DNA of 55,464 bases from an uncultured Lachnospiraceae bacterium. Lineage in GTDB: Bacteria > Bacillota > Clostridia > Lachnospirales > Lachnospiraceae. The stretch is from the NCBI GenBank assembly GCA_947164865.1, contig CAMUYA010000023.1, forward strand, positions 1 through 55,464. Reading direction: 5' to 3'. Below the pieces are notes generated by a model. It searched no databases. It was not told where the DNA came from and was given only the letters and a program-made list of their open reading frames with translations. Shown piece after piece: positions 14,708 to 23,813 of the stretch (its first letter is position 1; each line of letters begins with the position of its first letter). Made by a program: the position numbers and the translations under genes.

Positions 14708-17002
14708 TCAGCTTTTCGGTGAAAAATCGAATATTTCCGTGTCTCCTGAAAGGTCACCCGGATCGTTTTTCCATATCCCTTCATCCTTCAGGAACTCTAT
14801 TATCACATTTACGATCCTGTCATAATGTGCCATAAGCTCGTCATGGCCGTTCATGATCTTTTCGTAATCTCCCTCCTTGGCCGCTCTTTCCAGAATAAGA
14901 GCTTCCTCTGAGAGAGCCTTTGCTCCCAGTGTTTTGGATGTGCTCTTTACAGCGTGAACAGTCACACCATAGTTTCGCCAGTCCTTCAGATCGATATAAC
15001 TCTTCAGCTTATCTTTCTTTTCGGCAGCGGATCCGGCATATTCCCTGAGCAGCGTTTTATAGAACTCCTCATCCTCCTGGCAGTACAGGAGCCCTGTCTT
15101 ATAGTCTATCCCGGCCTCCTTAAGTATCTGCGGCTCAATTTGAGGCTCTGCGGGTGCTCCCGTGTCCTTCCTCTTTTCTTTTGCTTCAACAGGCTCAACT
15201 TTTTCTCTCGGAAGATAACACATGATCATCTTTTCCATAGCTTTGTAATCTATGGGTTTGGTCAGATAATCGTTAAACCCTTCGGACAGATATCTCTCCC
15301 TTGCTCCGTTAACCGCATCTGCGGTAAGGCAGATAAAAGGCGTGTTAAGATTGAGAGAATCCTCATCTTCTCTTATTTTCCTCATGGCGACACTTCCGTC
15401 CATCTCGGGCATCCGCTGGTCCATGAGTATCACGTCGTAGTGGTTTTCTTTCGCCATCTTTATCGCATCCGAGCCGCTCGATGCGGTATCTATACGCATT
15501 TCCGTATCCTTTAGAAGCCCGACGGCTACCATCAGATTCATCTTGGTGTCATCCACTATCAGGATACGGGCTCCCGGAGCGCGGAAGGATTCCTCATAGA
15601 CATGCATCTGACGGATACTCTTTTCAAGCCTTTCACGGAAATTACCGATAGGCTCTTCAGATACGATCTTCTGCGGCAGGATTATGGTAAATGTAGATCC
15701 TTTCCCGTATTCGCTCTCGACACCTATGCTTCCGCCCATCATCTCAAGGAATGTGTGAGTTATGGCCAGCCCCAGTCCTGTTCCTTCCACTGTGCTGTTC
15801 TGCTTAAGATCGACTCTCTGGAATTTACCCCAGAGCTTTCCTATATCTTCTTTTTTTATCCCTATTCCGGTGTCTGTCACGGCAAAGATAAGGGTAATAA
15901 ATCCCTCACTCTTCGCAAGCCCCTTTACCGACAGGCATATACTGCCCTCATTGGTGTATTTAACTGCGTTATTAAGGATATTTATCAGCACCTGTCGAAC
16001 ACGAAGCTCATCGCCGCACAGCATATCCGGAAGATTCTCATCCACTTCCGTAATAAATTCAAGCCTCTTTTCCTCTGTCTTAAAAATGATCATATTACTA
16101 ACATCGTTCAGGACTGAACTCAGCTTATAGTGGGATTCCACTATCTCGATCTTTCCCGCTTCTATCTTGGAAAAATCAAGGATATCATTGATTATGGACA
16201 GAAGATTGTTTCCGGCATTTTCAATATTATGAGAGTATTTGCAGACATTTTCGAAGGTCTCCCGGGATTCATCCGCCCTGTCAAATATCACATCACGTCC
16301 CCGGGTGCTCTCCCTTTTTATCATTTCGTTCATTCCGAGGATCGCATTTATAGGTGTGCGGATCTCATGTGACATGTTGGAAAGGAAGTCCGATTTGGCC
16401 CTGTTTGCTTCCTCCGCATCCGCAAGGGCTGCCTCCGTCTTGGCCTGGGCTCTCACTATCTCGTACTGTGCCAGGGCGCATATTATCACTTCCACAAGAT
16501 ACATTACGGGAAGTCTGTTGTAGATCTCGGGAAAAGCGTAGCCCAGGTCATGAAGCGGCGTCCACATATAGACAGCCATTCCCGTAAAAAGCATGCTGCA
16601 AAAAAGGAATCCATAGAAAAGGTTATAGAAATAAAAGCCTATGGGGGCTGCGATAAAGATCAGGAAAATACTTGTTCCGCCCATGCTTCCGGTGTAGAAA
16701 TAAACCGCAAAACTGTTCCAGAAAACGAGGCAGTGGAAAATTATCGCCCCATGGGTAAGGACTTTTAAAAGTCCCGTCTGCGGCTTTTTTCTGAATATCT
16801 GTACAAAGAATACCGGAAGGGTAAGTGAAACCGCAACTGCGTCAAACAGGGCAAGGTTTCCGATTGACGGATCCCCTTTTCTGTAGCAGTCAAAACACAA
16901 AAAAATGCAGTACACCACCATGATCACATCCATTATGATTATACGGGTGTAGTCAAGTTCAAGAAATATTCTTCTTATTATGCTCTTACTTCGGTTTTTC
17001 AT
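14708..17002 (-). CDS. Hybrid sensor histidine kinase/response regulator with Hpt
   Basis: 764 residues. Six to seven membrane helices (20-185) with no large external sensor loop, then HisKA with phospho-His in SHEIRTP (His 212), HATPase (NILNNAVKYTN, DTGIGI, GTGLGLAI), a receiver with ILIVDD and the phospho-Asp in VILMDQRMPEMDG, and a C-terminal Hpt with VHAVKSTSKTLGA. All phosphorelay residues are present, but no separate output regulator is encoded nearby. GCAGGTG precedes ATG 17002 by 6 nt. It follows the two M14 genes after 20 nt, so it shares their transcript, linking the kinase to whatever those enzymes process. Confidence 0.9.
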   Translation of the reverse strand: MKNRSKSIIRRIFLELDYTRIIIMDVIMVVYCIFLCFDCYRKGDPSIGNLALFDAVAVSLTLPVFFVQIFRKKPQTGLLKVLTHGAIIFHCLVFWNSFAVYFYTGSMGGTSIFLIFIAAPIGFYFYNLFYGFLFCSMLFTGMAVYMWTPLHDLGYAFPEIYNRLPVMYLVEVIICALAQYEIVRAQAKTEAALADAEEANRAKSDFLSNMSHEIRTPINAILGMNEMIKRESTRGRDVIFDRADESRETFENVCKYSHNIENAGNNLLSIINDILDFSKIEAGKIEIVESHYKLSSVLNDVSNMIIFKTEEKRLEFITEVDENLPDMLCGDELRVRQVLINILNNAVKYTNEGSICLSVKGLAKSEGFITLIFAVTDTGIGIKKEDIGKLWGKFQRVDLKQNSTVEGTGLGLAITHTFLEMMGGSIGVESEYGKGSTFTIILPQKIVSEEPIGNFRERLEKSIRQMHVYEESFRAPGARILIVDDTKMNLMVAVGLLKDTEMRIDTASSGSDAIKMAKENHYDVILMDQRMPEMDGSVAMRKIREDEDSLNLNTPFICLTADAVNGARERYLSEGFNDYLTKPIDYKAMEKMIMCYLPREKVEPVEAKEKRKDTGAPAEPQIEPQILKEAGIDYKTGLLYCQEDEEFYKTLLREYAGSAAEKKDKLKSYIDLKDWRNYGVTVHAVKSTSKTLGAKALSEEALILERAAKEGDYEKIMNGHDELMAHYDRIVNVIIEFLKDEGIWKNDPGDLSGDTEIFDFSPKS

Positions 17003-17022
17003 GCTTTCACCTGCGGGCAGTT

Positions 17023-17958
17023 TTATTCGTGCAGTCTGTGTATCATCGAAAATGCAGGTTCATACTGGTTGATAAGAGCCGCATTATGGGCGAAAAATAC
17101 TATTCCGTCGGTTGATGCCTTGATGATCTCCCTGACGCTTCCGTCGTAAGGATCCAGGATCTCAGCCATGTCAGTGCCGTACTTTACGTCATCTCCGCAG
17201 CTTACGATCTTGCGGAAGATGCCGGCATGTTCCGCGTAAACCTCAACAAGATCATCCTCATACAGCACATGGGAAATATATCCCGAGTGGCATTCGTACC
17301 GTATGATGCCCATTCTGGTAAGGAATCTGAGCACTGCCGATATCGCCTGCTTGGCATCCTTTTCATCTATCTGTTCTTTCTGCCTTGTGAAGACCGAAAA
17401 GGCGTTTCCCGTCTCCCTTTGCAGATTGTAATTGAGTGTCGCGGTATCTATGGGCTGAGGCCTTCTGACTACGACATACGGAAGACCGAAAAGATTTGCC
17501 AGAGACACGTTCTCATGACCGTTTGCCATCATCCTCACATGGGGAACACATTCCGAACGGCCAAAAAAGGATGTGAACTGTATCATGTAGGTGTATTCGG
17601 ATATGGCCCTGAAAAGCCCGCCCGCGAGCCTTGAAATGGGCTCACCGTAATCGTTTCCCGGAAAGCATCTGTTGATGTCGAGATTCTTTACACCGAAAAA
17701 ATCCATATCAAGATTAAAAGCATAATGATTGACGGAGGGGATGACCATGATCTGCTTATCGTTTGAGATGGCTCCCGCAGCTTCCAGCTCTGTCAGGACC
17801 CTGACAAGACTGCTGCAGATATATAGCTGCTCATTCTCGTTTCCTCTGGACGGTCCCACGATAACGGCGCTTCTGTCCCCGTTTCCGAATATATATCCCT
17901 TTACCTTCATCTCATCGCGGTAAATGGAATTAAACTTGAATATTTCTATCGTTTCCAT
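17023..17958 (-). CDS. Degenerate aspartoacylase/AstE-like M14 protein
   Basis: 311 residues, a clear paralogue of the next gene: it keeps the structural DINRCFPG (partner has DMNRTFPG), the length and the C-terminal barrel. The first zinc motif is GPSRGNENEQ instead of GIHGDEIEGQ, so the His is Arg, and the third ligand region reads MIQFTSFF instead of CIDIHASD, so the second His is gone. It should bind no catalytic zinc and is probably a pseudoenzyme, perhaps a partner or sensor. Stop and start of the pair overlap (TGATG), which implies coupled synthesis in equal amounts. Confidence 0.8.
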   Translation of the reverse strand: METIEIFKFNSIYRDEMKVKGYIFGNGDRSAVIVGPSRGNENEQLYICSSLVRVLTELEAAGAISNDKQIMVIPSVNHYAFNLDMDFFGVKNLDINRCFPGNDYGEPISRLAGGLFRAISEYTYMIQFTSFFGRSECVPHVRMMANGHENVSLANLFGLPYVVVRRPQPIDTATLNYNLQRETGNAFSVFTRQKEQIDEKDAKQAISAVLRFLTRMGIIRYECHSGYISHVLYEDDLVEVYAEHAGIFRKIVSCGDDVKYGTDMAEILDPYDGSVREIIKASTDGIVFFAHNAALINQYEPAFSMIHRLHE

Positions 17959-18893
17959 CAGAATGCCCCCGTAAGTATTCTTGCAAGAAGGTCCCCTTCG
18001 CTGACAACCGGATATATTCTCTGCGTAAAGAGGAGCCCGGATCCCGAAGTTGTGATATCCTTGATCTTCTCGCCTCTGAAGGGATCTATGAGTTCTCCGA
18101 TAACCTCTCCCGCTTTGACAAAATGATTATGCTCTGTAAGCGGCATATAGATTCCGGCATGCTCACTTCTGATAAATTCCACCGATCCGTCCCCCGACAT
18201 GGCGGGGAGCTGTGTCCGCGGTCTGGGGCCGGTCCACATTCCCAGCTCGCAGAGAATATTGAAGATGCCGTCCACTATCTGGTCTCCGTAAGGTTTGTTT
18301 ATCTGATGGCCCTGACCCATCTCGATGACAAGCGTAGGTACACCCAGGCAGTTGAGGGAATGTGCAAGAGTGGATTCATGTACCGTAGCGGTAGCATTCA
18401 TCCAGATCATGTCGGCATTGGTGAGCTTGGCAAAGGGGAGAAGATCCTCAGCAAATTCTTCGCTGAGGCGCACCTGAGGTATCTCTCTCACAAATATATC
18501 GCTTGCATGAATATCAATGCATATATCCGATCCGGCTATATTGCTTATTACGGCATGGGCCATCCTGTCAATCAGAGTGCCGTTTTCGGACCCGGGGAAT
18601 GTTCTGTTCATATCCCTTTTATAAAGAGGATTTATCTTGCTCGCCATATCGATCCCGAAGGGATTGAGTGCGGGATAAATATCTACTATCCCCATGAGTG
18701 ACCCGGGGCTTTCGTTTATCTTTCTTGCCACCTCATAGCAGACGTACTGGCCTTCTATCTCATCACCGTGGATCCCGCTCACTATCGAGATCCTTCCGGG
18801 AGAATTTATCTCGGAGGAAGGGGTAAGTCTGTTTCGGATGAGCCTGTATTTCTCCCCTATGGGGAGCTCGTATTCTTCAAGAATCTCTATCAT
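17958..18893 (-). CDS. Aspartoacylase/succinylglutamate desuccinylase-like M14 hydrolase
   Basis: 311 residues. Zinc ligands and catalytic residues are intact: GIHGDEIEG (His, Glu), CIDIHASD (His), DMNRTFPG for substrate carboxylate, and VIEMGQG with the catalytic Glu. Relatives cleave N-acyl amino acids or act as carboxypeptidase-like hydrolases; substrate here is unknown. The frame opens at 18902, but GGAG is right against that ATG and 9 nt before ATG 18893, so I use the latter. It heads an operon with the degenerate paralogue and the hybrid kinase. A perfect 7-bp inverted repeat stands just upstream. Confidence 0.85.
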   Translation of the reverse strand: MIEILEEYELPIGEKYRLIRNRLTPSSEINSPGRISIVSGIHGDEIEGQYVCYEVARKINESPGSLMGIVDIYPALNPFGIDMASKINPLYKRDMNRTFPGSENGTLIDRMAHAVISNIAGSDICIDIHASDIFVREIPQVRLSEEFAEDLLPFAKLTNADMIWMNATATVHESTLAHSLNCLGVPTLVIEMGQGHQINKPYGDQIVDGIFNILCELGMWTGPRPRTQLPAMSGDGSVEFIRSEHAGIYMPLTEHNHFVKAGEVIGELIDPFRGEKIKDITTSGSGLLFTQRIYPVVSEGDLLARILTGAF

Positions 18894-18910
18894 ATCGTGC
18901 ATCTCCGGTC

Positions 18911-18934
18911 ACGGGAAGTCCTGTACATTCCCGT
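18911..18934. promoter_or_regulatory. Inverted repeat before M14 operon
   Basis: ACGGGAA and TTCCCGT, perfect 7-bp arms around 10 nt, between the upstream terminator and the ribosome site. Could be an operator or a leader hairpin. Confidence 0.45.
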
Positions 18935-18935
18935 A

Positions 18936-18968
18936 AATCAAAAAGGCAGGAGCCTGATCTCCTGCCTT
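18936..18968 (-). terminator. Terminator of TetR gene
   Basis: Minus strand AAGGCAGGAG/CTCCTGCCTT, perfect 10-bp arms with a 6-nt loop, then TTTTTGATTT. It leaves almost no room for a separate promoter for the M14 operon, so read-through or an overlapping promoter must feed it. Confidence 0.85.
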
Positions 18969-19041
18969 TGAAATATCTGAAATAATAACTGCTGCCCCCT
19001 TGAGAATATGACTTTCCCTCCGGGAGCATAGCCGGCAGGTT

Positions 19042-19632
19042 TCAGTTTCCTTCATCCTCGATCCCGAGCGTGGAGAGAATGTAGATAAACTGTCTGTCGA
19101 TAGCTTCCGAACTGATTCCCACAGTATTGGAAAGAGCTTTTAATCCCTCAAGCGTATAAAGTATGCTCTTTGCTGCCTCGGACGGATCGGCACATGTGAG
19201 CTCGCCGTTTTCCACTCCAAGTTCTATGACCCTCTTAAGGATCTTAACCGTAGCGTCAGCTTCCTTTCTGAGGAAATCGTCTTTGCGCTCGGGCTTTTCT
19301 TCAAAATAGAACTCATACACAGCCTTTGTCAAAGAGCCGCGCTTTCTGAGGATCTCCTTCTTCTGCTCAACAAGGAAAAGAACAAGTATCTCTGCGGATG
19401 TGGAATCCTCGGATACCTTGCCCGAGAATACATCTTCGCTTTCCTGATCCGATCTGAGCACGTCCATAAACACCTGTCTGGTGCTTTCAAAGTAAAGATA
19501 AAGTCCGCCACGGCTGATATCACACGCATCAACGATATCTTTCATGGTTACGGCACGGTAACCCTTTTCGGCGAATACTTCCCTTGCCTTATCGATAATA
19601 AACTGCTTTTTTCTGACTGACTTGTCTCCCAT
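19042..19632 (-). CDS. TetR-family transcriptional regulator
   Basis: 196 residues. The N-terminal helix-turn-helix is typical (REVFAEKGYRAVTMKDI, CDISRGGLYLYFESTRQVF); the helical C-terminal domain would bind an effector. It is a dimeric repressor by family. The ribosome site before 19632 is poor (AGGAT next to ATG), perhaps relying on coupling to the hypothetical gene that ends 23 nt upstream. No target is obvious; an ACAC-GTGT palindrome upstream of the hypothetical gene is a candidate operator. Confidence 0.9.
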   Translation of the reverse strand: MGDKSVRKKQFIIDKAREVFAEKGYRAVTMKDIVDACDISRGGLYLYFESTRQVFMDVLRSDQESEDVFSGKVSEDSTSAEILVLFLVEQKKEILRKRGSLTKAVYEFYFEEKPERKDDFLRKEADATVKILKRVIELGVENGELTCADPSEAAKSILYTLEGLKALSNTVGISSEAIDRQFIYILSTLGIEDEGN

Positions 19633-19655
19633 ATCCTAAAGACCCCATTTCCTTC

Positions 19656-20123
19656 TCATAGATTTCTTTCAGCGTTCCAATGCGTCACTATGTCCAGCAT
19701 CTTGCTGATGCAGAGGTAGAATATCCTCTCCGACACTCCCTGGCTCCAGAGGGCCGCACGGGTCCTTCCGCCCAGAACATACTTCGAAAGGATGCCGCAG
19801 ATTATACCCCAGTCTTTGTAATCGGCGGACTCTATAGCCCTTCTTTCGTCTGCGGGTGTTTTGATGTTCCGGCGTGTAAAAACATAAGGGTAATTTCTGT
19901 CCATAAGCGGGGAATTTGTAGCAACCTTTATAAACGACATAAGTGTCGAGTCATATACGGGGAAAGCAAGTGATGTGTTTGAATCAAGCCCGTCTCCCTT
20001 GTAAATAGTGGATGCCGCTGACGGCGAAGCCTGCTCGAGCCAGGGAAGGTACTTTACAAGCGGCTCGATCTCCTGCCGGTGCCTGTTCATTTGTTCTATC
20101 AGATATTCCGATTCTTTATCCAT
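19656..20123 (-). CDS. Conserved hypothetical protein next to TetR
   Basis: 155 residues, soluble, largely helical, no signal peptide. Notable stretches are FTRRNIKTPADERRAIESAD and KDWGIICGILSKYVLGGRTR. Family not recognised. GAGGT 7 nt before ATG 20123 fixes the start (the frame opens with a TTG at 20129). Being first in a two-gene unit with a TetR regulator suggests the regulator controls or is controlled with it. Confidence 0.65.
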   Translation of the reverse strand: MDKESEYLIEQMNRHRQEIEPLVKYLPWLEQASPSAASTIYKGDGLDSNTSLAFPVYDSTLMSFIKVATNSPLMDRNYPYVFTRRNIKTPADERRAIESADYKDWGIICGILSKYVLGGRTRAALWSQGVSERIFYLCISKMLDIVTHWNAERNL

Positions 20124-20159
20124 TATCAAACCTCATCGAATTCTTTTCAAACAAAACTG

Positions 20160-20172
20160 ACACAAGTGTTAT
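20160..20172. promoter_or_regulatory. Candidate TetR operator
   Basis: A short ACAC/GTGT palindrome (ACACAAGTGT on plus) lies about 40 bp upstream of the first gene of the TetR operon, near a plausible -10 (TAGAAT, minus). Weak, position-based call. Confidence 0.3.
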
Positions 20173-20229
20173 CATTCTAACATAGTTTTTCAAAAAAATA
20201 TATATTATTTTAACATTTTTGTAACTTTT

Positions 20230-21603
20230 TTAGGTTTCGGCAGCGATTATATCGGCCACGTACACTCCGCTGGCAGACGCATGTGAAAGAGAATGGGTCA
20301 CACCGCTTCCGTCTCCGATGATGAAAAGCCCGGGATGATTGCACTCCAGCCGTTCGCTCAGGCTCACTTCCATGTTGTAGAACTTGACCTCAACACCATA
20401 GAGCAGGGTATCGGGATTGGCTGTGCCGGGAGCGATACGATCGAGGGCATAGATCATCTCGATGATGCCGTCCAGTATACGCTTGGGAAGAACAAGGCTC
20501 AGATCTCCGGGTGTAGCGGCAAGCGTGGGCTGAACCATTCCTTCGTTAATGCGCTTCTGATTACTTCTTCTTCCTCTCTCAAGATCGCCGAAACGCTGAA
20601 CGATAACTCCGCCTCCAAGCATATTGGAAAGCCTTGCTATAGACTCACCGTATCCGTTGCTGTCCTTAAACGGCTCCGAGAAATGCTTTGCCACAAGAAG
20701 TGCAAAGTTGGTATTATCCGTCTTCTTTGAAGGGTCCTCGAAGCTGTGGCCGTTGACCGTAACGATACCGTTGGTATTCTCGTTAACGACGATACCGTTG
20801 GGATTCATACAGAAGGTTCTGACACTGTCTTCAAATTTTGCTGTGCGGTATACTATTTTACTCTCGTAGAGCTCATCCGTAAGGTGTGAAAAGATAGGCG
20901 CGGGAAGCTCCACCCTGACACCAAGGTCAACTCTGTTTGATCTAGTCGGAATTCCAAGCTTTTCACATACACCCTCCATCCATTTGCTTCCGCTTCTTCC
21001 GACGGAGATGATACATTTCTTGCACTCGGCTGTCTTCCCTCCGTCGTAGGTGATCCTGAATCCGCCGTCAGTGGGCTCAACCTCCTCCACGGGAGACCTG
21101 AATTTGAAATCGATATGATCCTTCATCTCCTCATAGAGCTTGCCCAGAACGATGTAATTGATATCTGTTCCCAGATGCCTTACGGAAGCATCAAGCAGCT
21201 TAAGCTTGTTCTGCATGCAGAGCTTTTTGAATGCGCTCCCGGCAGTGGAGAACATCTTGGTTTTCTCGCCGCCGTGTGACATATTGATGCCATCGACATA
21301 ATTCATGAGCTCAAGAGCTTTGTTGCGCCCTATGTATTCGTGGAGCGTTCCGCCGAAGTCGTTGGTGATATTGTATTTCCCGTCCGAGAAAGCTCCCGCT
21401 CCGCCAAAGCCGTTCATTATGGCGCAGGTCTTGCACTTGATGCAGCTCTTAACCTTATCGCCGTCAATCGGGCAGTGTCTCTCCTCGAGCGGAAATCCCG
21501 TCTCAAGCACCGCAACTTTCAGATTTGGAGCCTTTTTCATAAGCTCATATGCGGAAAAGATACCACCCGGTCCCGCACCTATAATTATCACATCATAATC
21601 CAT
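20230..21603 (-). CDS. NAD(P)/FAD-dependent oxidoreductase
   Basis: 457 residues. It starts with a Rossmann dinucleotide fold, IIIGAGPGGIFSAYEL, and ends with the second FAD signature LFIIGDGSGVTHSLSHA. A Cys cluster CIKCKTC (residues 54-60) may hold metal or a redox disulfide. The overall pattern matches the FAD-dependent dehydrogenase group often annotated only in general terms; substrate unknown. AGAGGT 8 nt before ATG 21603. It follows pyrF by 34 nt in the same direction, so the TPR lipoprotein, pyrF and this gene likely form one operon. Confidence 0.85.
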   Translation of the reverse strand: MDYDVIIIGAGPGGIFSAYELMKKAPNLKVAVLETGFPLEERHCPIDGDKVKSCIKCKTCAIMNGFGGAGAFSDGKYNITNDFGGTLHEYIGRNKALELMNYVDGINMSHGGEKTKMFSTAGSAFKKLCMQNKLKLLDASVRHLGTDINYIVLGKLYEEMKDHIDFKFRSPVEEVEPTDGGFRITYDGGKTAECKKCIISVGRSGSKWMEGVCEKLGIPTRSNRVDLGVRVELPAPIFSHLTDELYESKIVYRTAKFEDSVRTFCMNPNGIVVNENTNGIVTVNGHSFEDPSKKTDNTNFALLVAKHFSEPFKDSNGYGESIARLSNMLGGGVIVQRFGDLERGRRSNQKRINEGMVQPTLAATPGDLSLVLPKRILDGIIEMIYALDRIAPGTANPDTLLYGVEVKFYNMEVSLSERLECNHPGLFIIGDGSGVTHSLSHASASGVYVADIIAAET

Positions 21604-21637
21604 AATTACTTACCTCTTTACTGCTTTTGCCCGGCGC

Positions 21638-22567
21638 TCAGGCCGATGCCAGCGCTTTTTCTATATCATCCTTCATATCAAGGACTGCTGCCCTTGAGGC
21701 ATCCGCATAACCTGCCTCGCCGTAAGAAGCGTACTGTTCCTGCTTGTATGCCGCGATTATTCCTCTTGAAGAATTGATTATCGCTCCGAGCCCGTCCTCG
21801 TTAAAGAAGTGGACGAGATCCGCGCCCTTTCCTCCCTGGGCCCCATAGCCCGGAACGAGAATAAAGCTCTTGGGCATAACTTTTCTGAGTATCTTTCCCT
21901 GCTCGGGATAGGTGGCTCCAACCACAGCTCCTACTGCGCTGTAACCGTTCCTGCCGATACACTCTGCTCCCCACTCGGTTACCTTTTCTCCCACGAGCTC
22001 GTAGAGCGGCCTTCCGTCCACGAGACGGTCCTGAAATTCGCCGCTGCTGGGATTGGATGTCTTAACCAGCACAAAGATGCCCTTTTTATCCGAAATGCAC
22101 ACCTTGACGAAGGGCTTTACTCCGTCAGATCCCAGATAGGGATTGACTGTGGCAAAATCCTCGTCAAAGCCCGCAAAAGAAGCGGATCCCACTCCTATCT
22201 TTCCCAGATGGCCCACCGCATAGCTCTCCGAAGTAGAGCCTATGTCGCCGCGCTTAATGTCGCCGATGACCACAAGGTCCTTTTCTTTGCAGTAGTCCAC
22301 TGTCTTTTTAAATGCTATCATTCCCGGGATGCCGAACTGCTCATACATTGCTATCTGGGGTTTGACTGCAGGGATGATGTCATAAACCGCATCAACTATG
22401 CCCTTATTATACTGCCAGATCGCCTCGGCTGCCCCTTCCAGCGTTTCTCCGTACTCTTCAAAGGCCTTTTTCTGAATGTGACCCGGCACATAGTCAAGCT
22501 TCGGGTCAAGGCCCACCACGATCGGGGCACCGGTTTTTTTGATCTTTTCAATCAGTTTGTCTATCAT
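21638..22567 (-). CDS. pyrF: Orotidine 5'-phosphate decarboxylase, long form
   Basis: 309 residues. The catalytic Lys/Asp motif is in IGDIKRGDIGSTS; phosphate binding is in PGYGAQGGKGAD. At this length it belongs to the longer type-2 subfamily. It makes UMP from OMP, the last step of pyrimidine synthesis. GATGAGG precedes ATG 22567. It is not accompanied by other pyr genes, whereas pyrH (next kinase step) is about 11 kb downstream on the same strand. A GGCGC/GCGCC hairpin sits between the lipoprotein stop and this start. Confidence 0.95.
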   Translation of the reverse strand: MIDKLIEKIKKTGAPIVVGLDPKLDYVPGHIQKKAFEEYGETLEGAAEAIWQYNKGIVDAVYDIIPAVKPQIAMYEQFGIPGMIAFKKTVDYCKEKDLVVIGDIKRGDIGSTSESYAVGHLGKIGVGSASFAGFDEDFATVNPYLGSDGVKPFVKVCISDKKGIFVLVKTSNPSSGEFQDRLVDGRPLYELVGEKVTEWGAECIGRNGYSAVGAVVGATYPEQGKILRKVMPKSFILVPGYGAQGGKGADLVHFFNEDGLGAIINSSRGIIAAYKQEQYASYGEAGYADASRAAVLDMKDDIEKALASA

Positions 22568-22615
22568 TTTATATACCTCATCCGGCGCTTTGCGCCTGTT
22601 TTATTTCGTTGGATC

Positions 22616-23653
22616 TCATCTGGTCTGCAGGAATATCTGTTCGCGTTTGGCGGCCTCATCCTCCGGATACATCTCGAGATAACTCCCGATCAATGCCTGC
22701 GCTTTTTTGAATTCCCCGAGATGCTCATAGGCCACTATCTCATTGAATGAAAGACTTCTCATGACCGAAGGATCTCCCACCTGCATTCCCGCCTGGATCG
22801 ATTCGAGGGCTTTGGCATATTCCCCAAGCTTCATCCTGCATATGGCAAGCTGATCGTATATCAAACACTCCGACTGATTCCTTGCGAGAAAGCTTTCATA
22901 CACATTTGAAGCATAATTGTATTCACCTATCGCTTCATAGGATCTTCCCAGATAAAGTGTAGCCTCCGCATTATCCTGATCTGCGCTTCGGGCCTCCTCG
23001 AGCGAAACAGCCGCCGTCTGATAGTCTTCCATGTAATAATACAGCTTTCCCTTATCAAGAGCGGATATGTCTTTTTCGGATCCGTCAAGAATGCCGCTTA
23101 TATATTCCATTCCCGCTTCCTTATAGCCTGCATCATCAAGCATCATAAATATCTTGATCACCAGTCCGGTATCATCCGGTGCAATGGAAGCCGCCTTTTT
23201 GAAATCCTCGTTTGCCAGGGAGAACATATCCAGCTTTAGCCTCATACAGCCTCTGAGATAATATGCTTTAGACTCTTCCCGCATATCTATGATCGAAGAG
23301 TAAACCTCCTCTGCAGATCCGTAATCGCCCAATCCCGCATATGCATCCGCCAGATAATAGTTTATATCGTAATCGATATCTCTGATGAATCCGTCACTGA
23401 GAGAGAGTGCTTCGAGAAAACTGTCCCTTGCGCCTTCATAATCAGCCTGGCCAAGCCTGGCAATGCCTCTTCCTCTTGCTATGAGGCGCATATCCTCGCC
23501 GGCCTCCTGTGCTTCATCAAAAAGCACCAGCGCATCACTATACTGCAATGCGCTGATCTGCTGCATTCCTTCTTCGGTTTTGCTGTTCGCCCGGGTGCAG
23601 CCTGTCATAAGAAGAGCCAGGGCTGCAACGAACACGAAGTAATATCTTTTCAT
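22616..23653 (-). CDS. TPR-repeat lipoprotein
   Basis: 345 residues. A signal peptide MKRYYFVFVAALALLMTGC ends in a lipobox (LMTGC), so it is anchored outside the membrane. The rest is a string of TPR units (for example QADYEGARDSFLEALSLSD, EATLYLGRSYEAIGEYNYAS), a protein-binding scaffold. The frame stays open to 24082 but that part only translates hairpin repeats. No Shine-Dalgarno precedes ATG 23653 (ACCTTAACC), an oddity next to a repeat that may have displaced the original leader. It leads into pyrF. Confidence 0.8.
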   Translation of the reverse strand: MKRYYFVFVAALALLMTGCTRANSKTEEGMQQISALQYSDALVLFDEAQEAGEDMRLIARGRGIARLGQADYEGARDSFLEALSLSDGFIRDIDYDINYYLADAYAGLGDYGSAEEVYSSIIDMREESKAYYLRGCMRLKLDMFSLANEDFKKAASIAPDDTGLVIKIFMMLDDAGYKEAGMEYISGILDGSEKDISALDKGKLYYYMEDYQTAAVSLEEARSADQDNAEATLYLGRSYEAIGEYNYASNVYESFLARNQSECLIYDQLAICRMKLGEYAKALESIQAGMQVGDPSVMRSLSFNEIVAYEHLGEFKKAQALIGSYLEMYPEDEAAKREQIFLQTR

Positions 23654-23678
23654 GGTTAAGGTAAAAAAATCAAGGAAC

Positions 23679-23787
23679 CCGTGCGTGCCATAGGACGCCA
23701 CGCACGGCGTCGATGCTCCGCAAGTTAAGCGCGTAAATGCGTTCGCGCTTAACTCATCATCGCAAAGTACGCGATGATGTCGACTAT
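23679..23787. repeat. Triple-hairpin element, copy 2 (A)
   Basis: Arms CCGTGCGTGCC/GCCACGCACGG with loop ATAGGAC; 15-nt spacer; AGTTAAGCGCG/CGCGCTTAACT with loop TAAATGCGTT; abutting CATCATCGC/GCGATGATG with loop AAAGTAC. The 109 bp are identical to copy B at 23814. On the minus strand the first-listed hairpin is followed by TTGATTTTTTTACC and could also terminate mscL transcription. Confidence 0.9.
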
Positions 23788-23813
23788 GACGCGATGATGT
23801 CGGGCTGAGGTAT

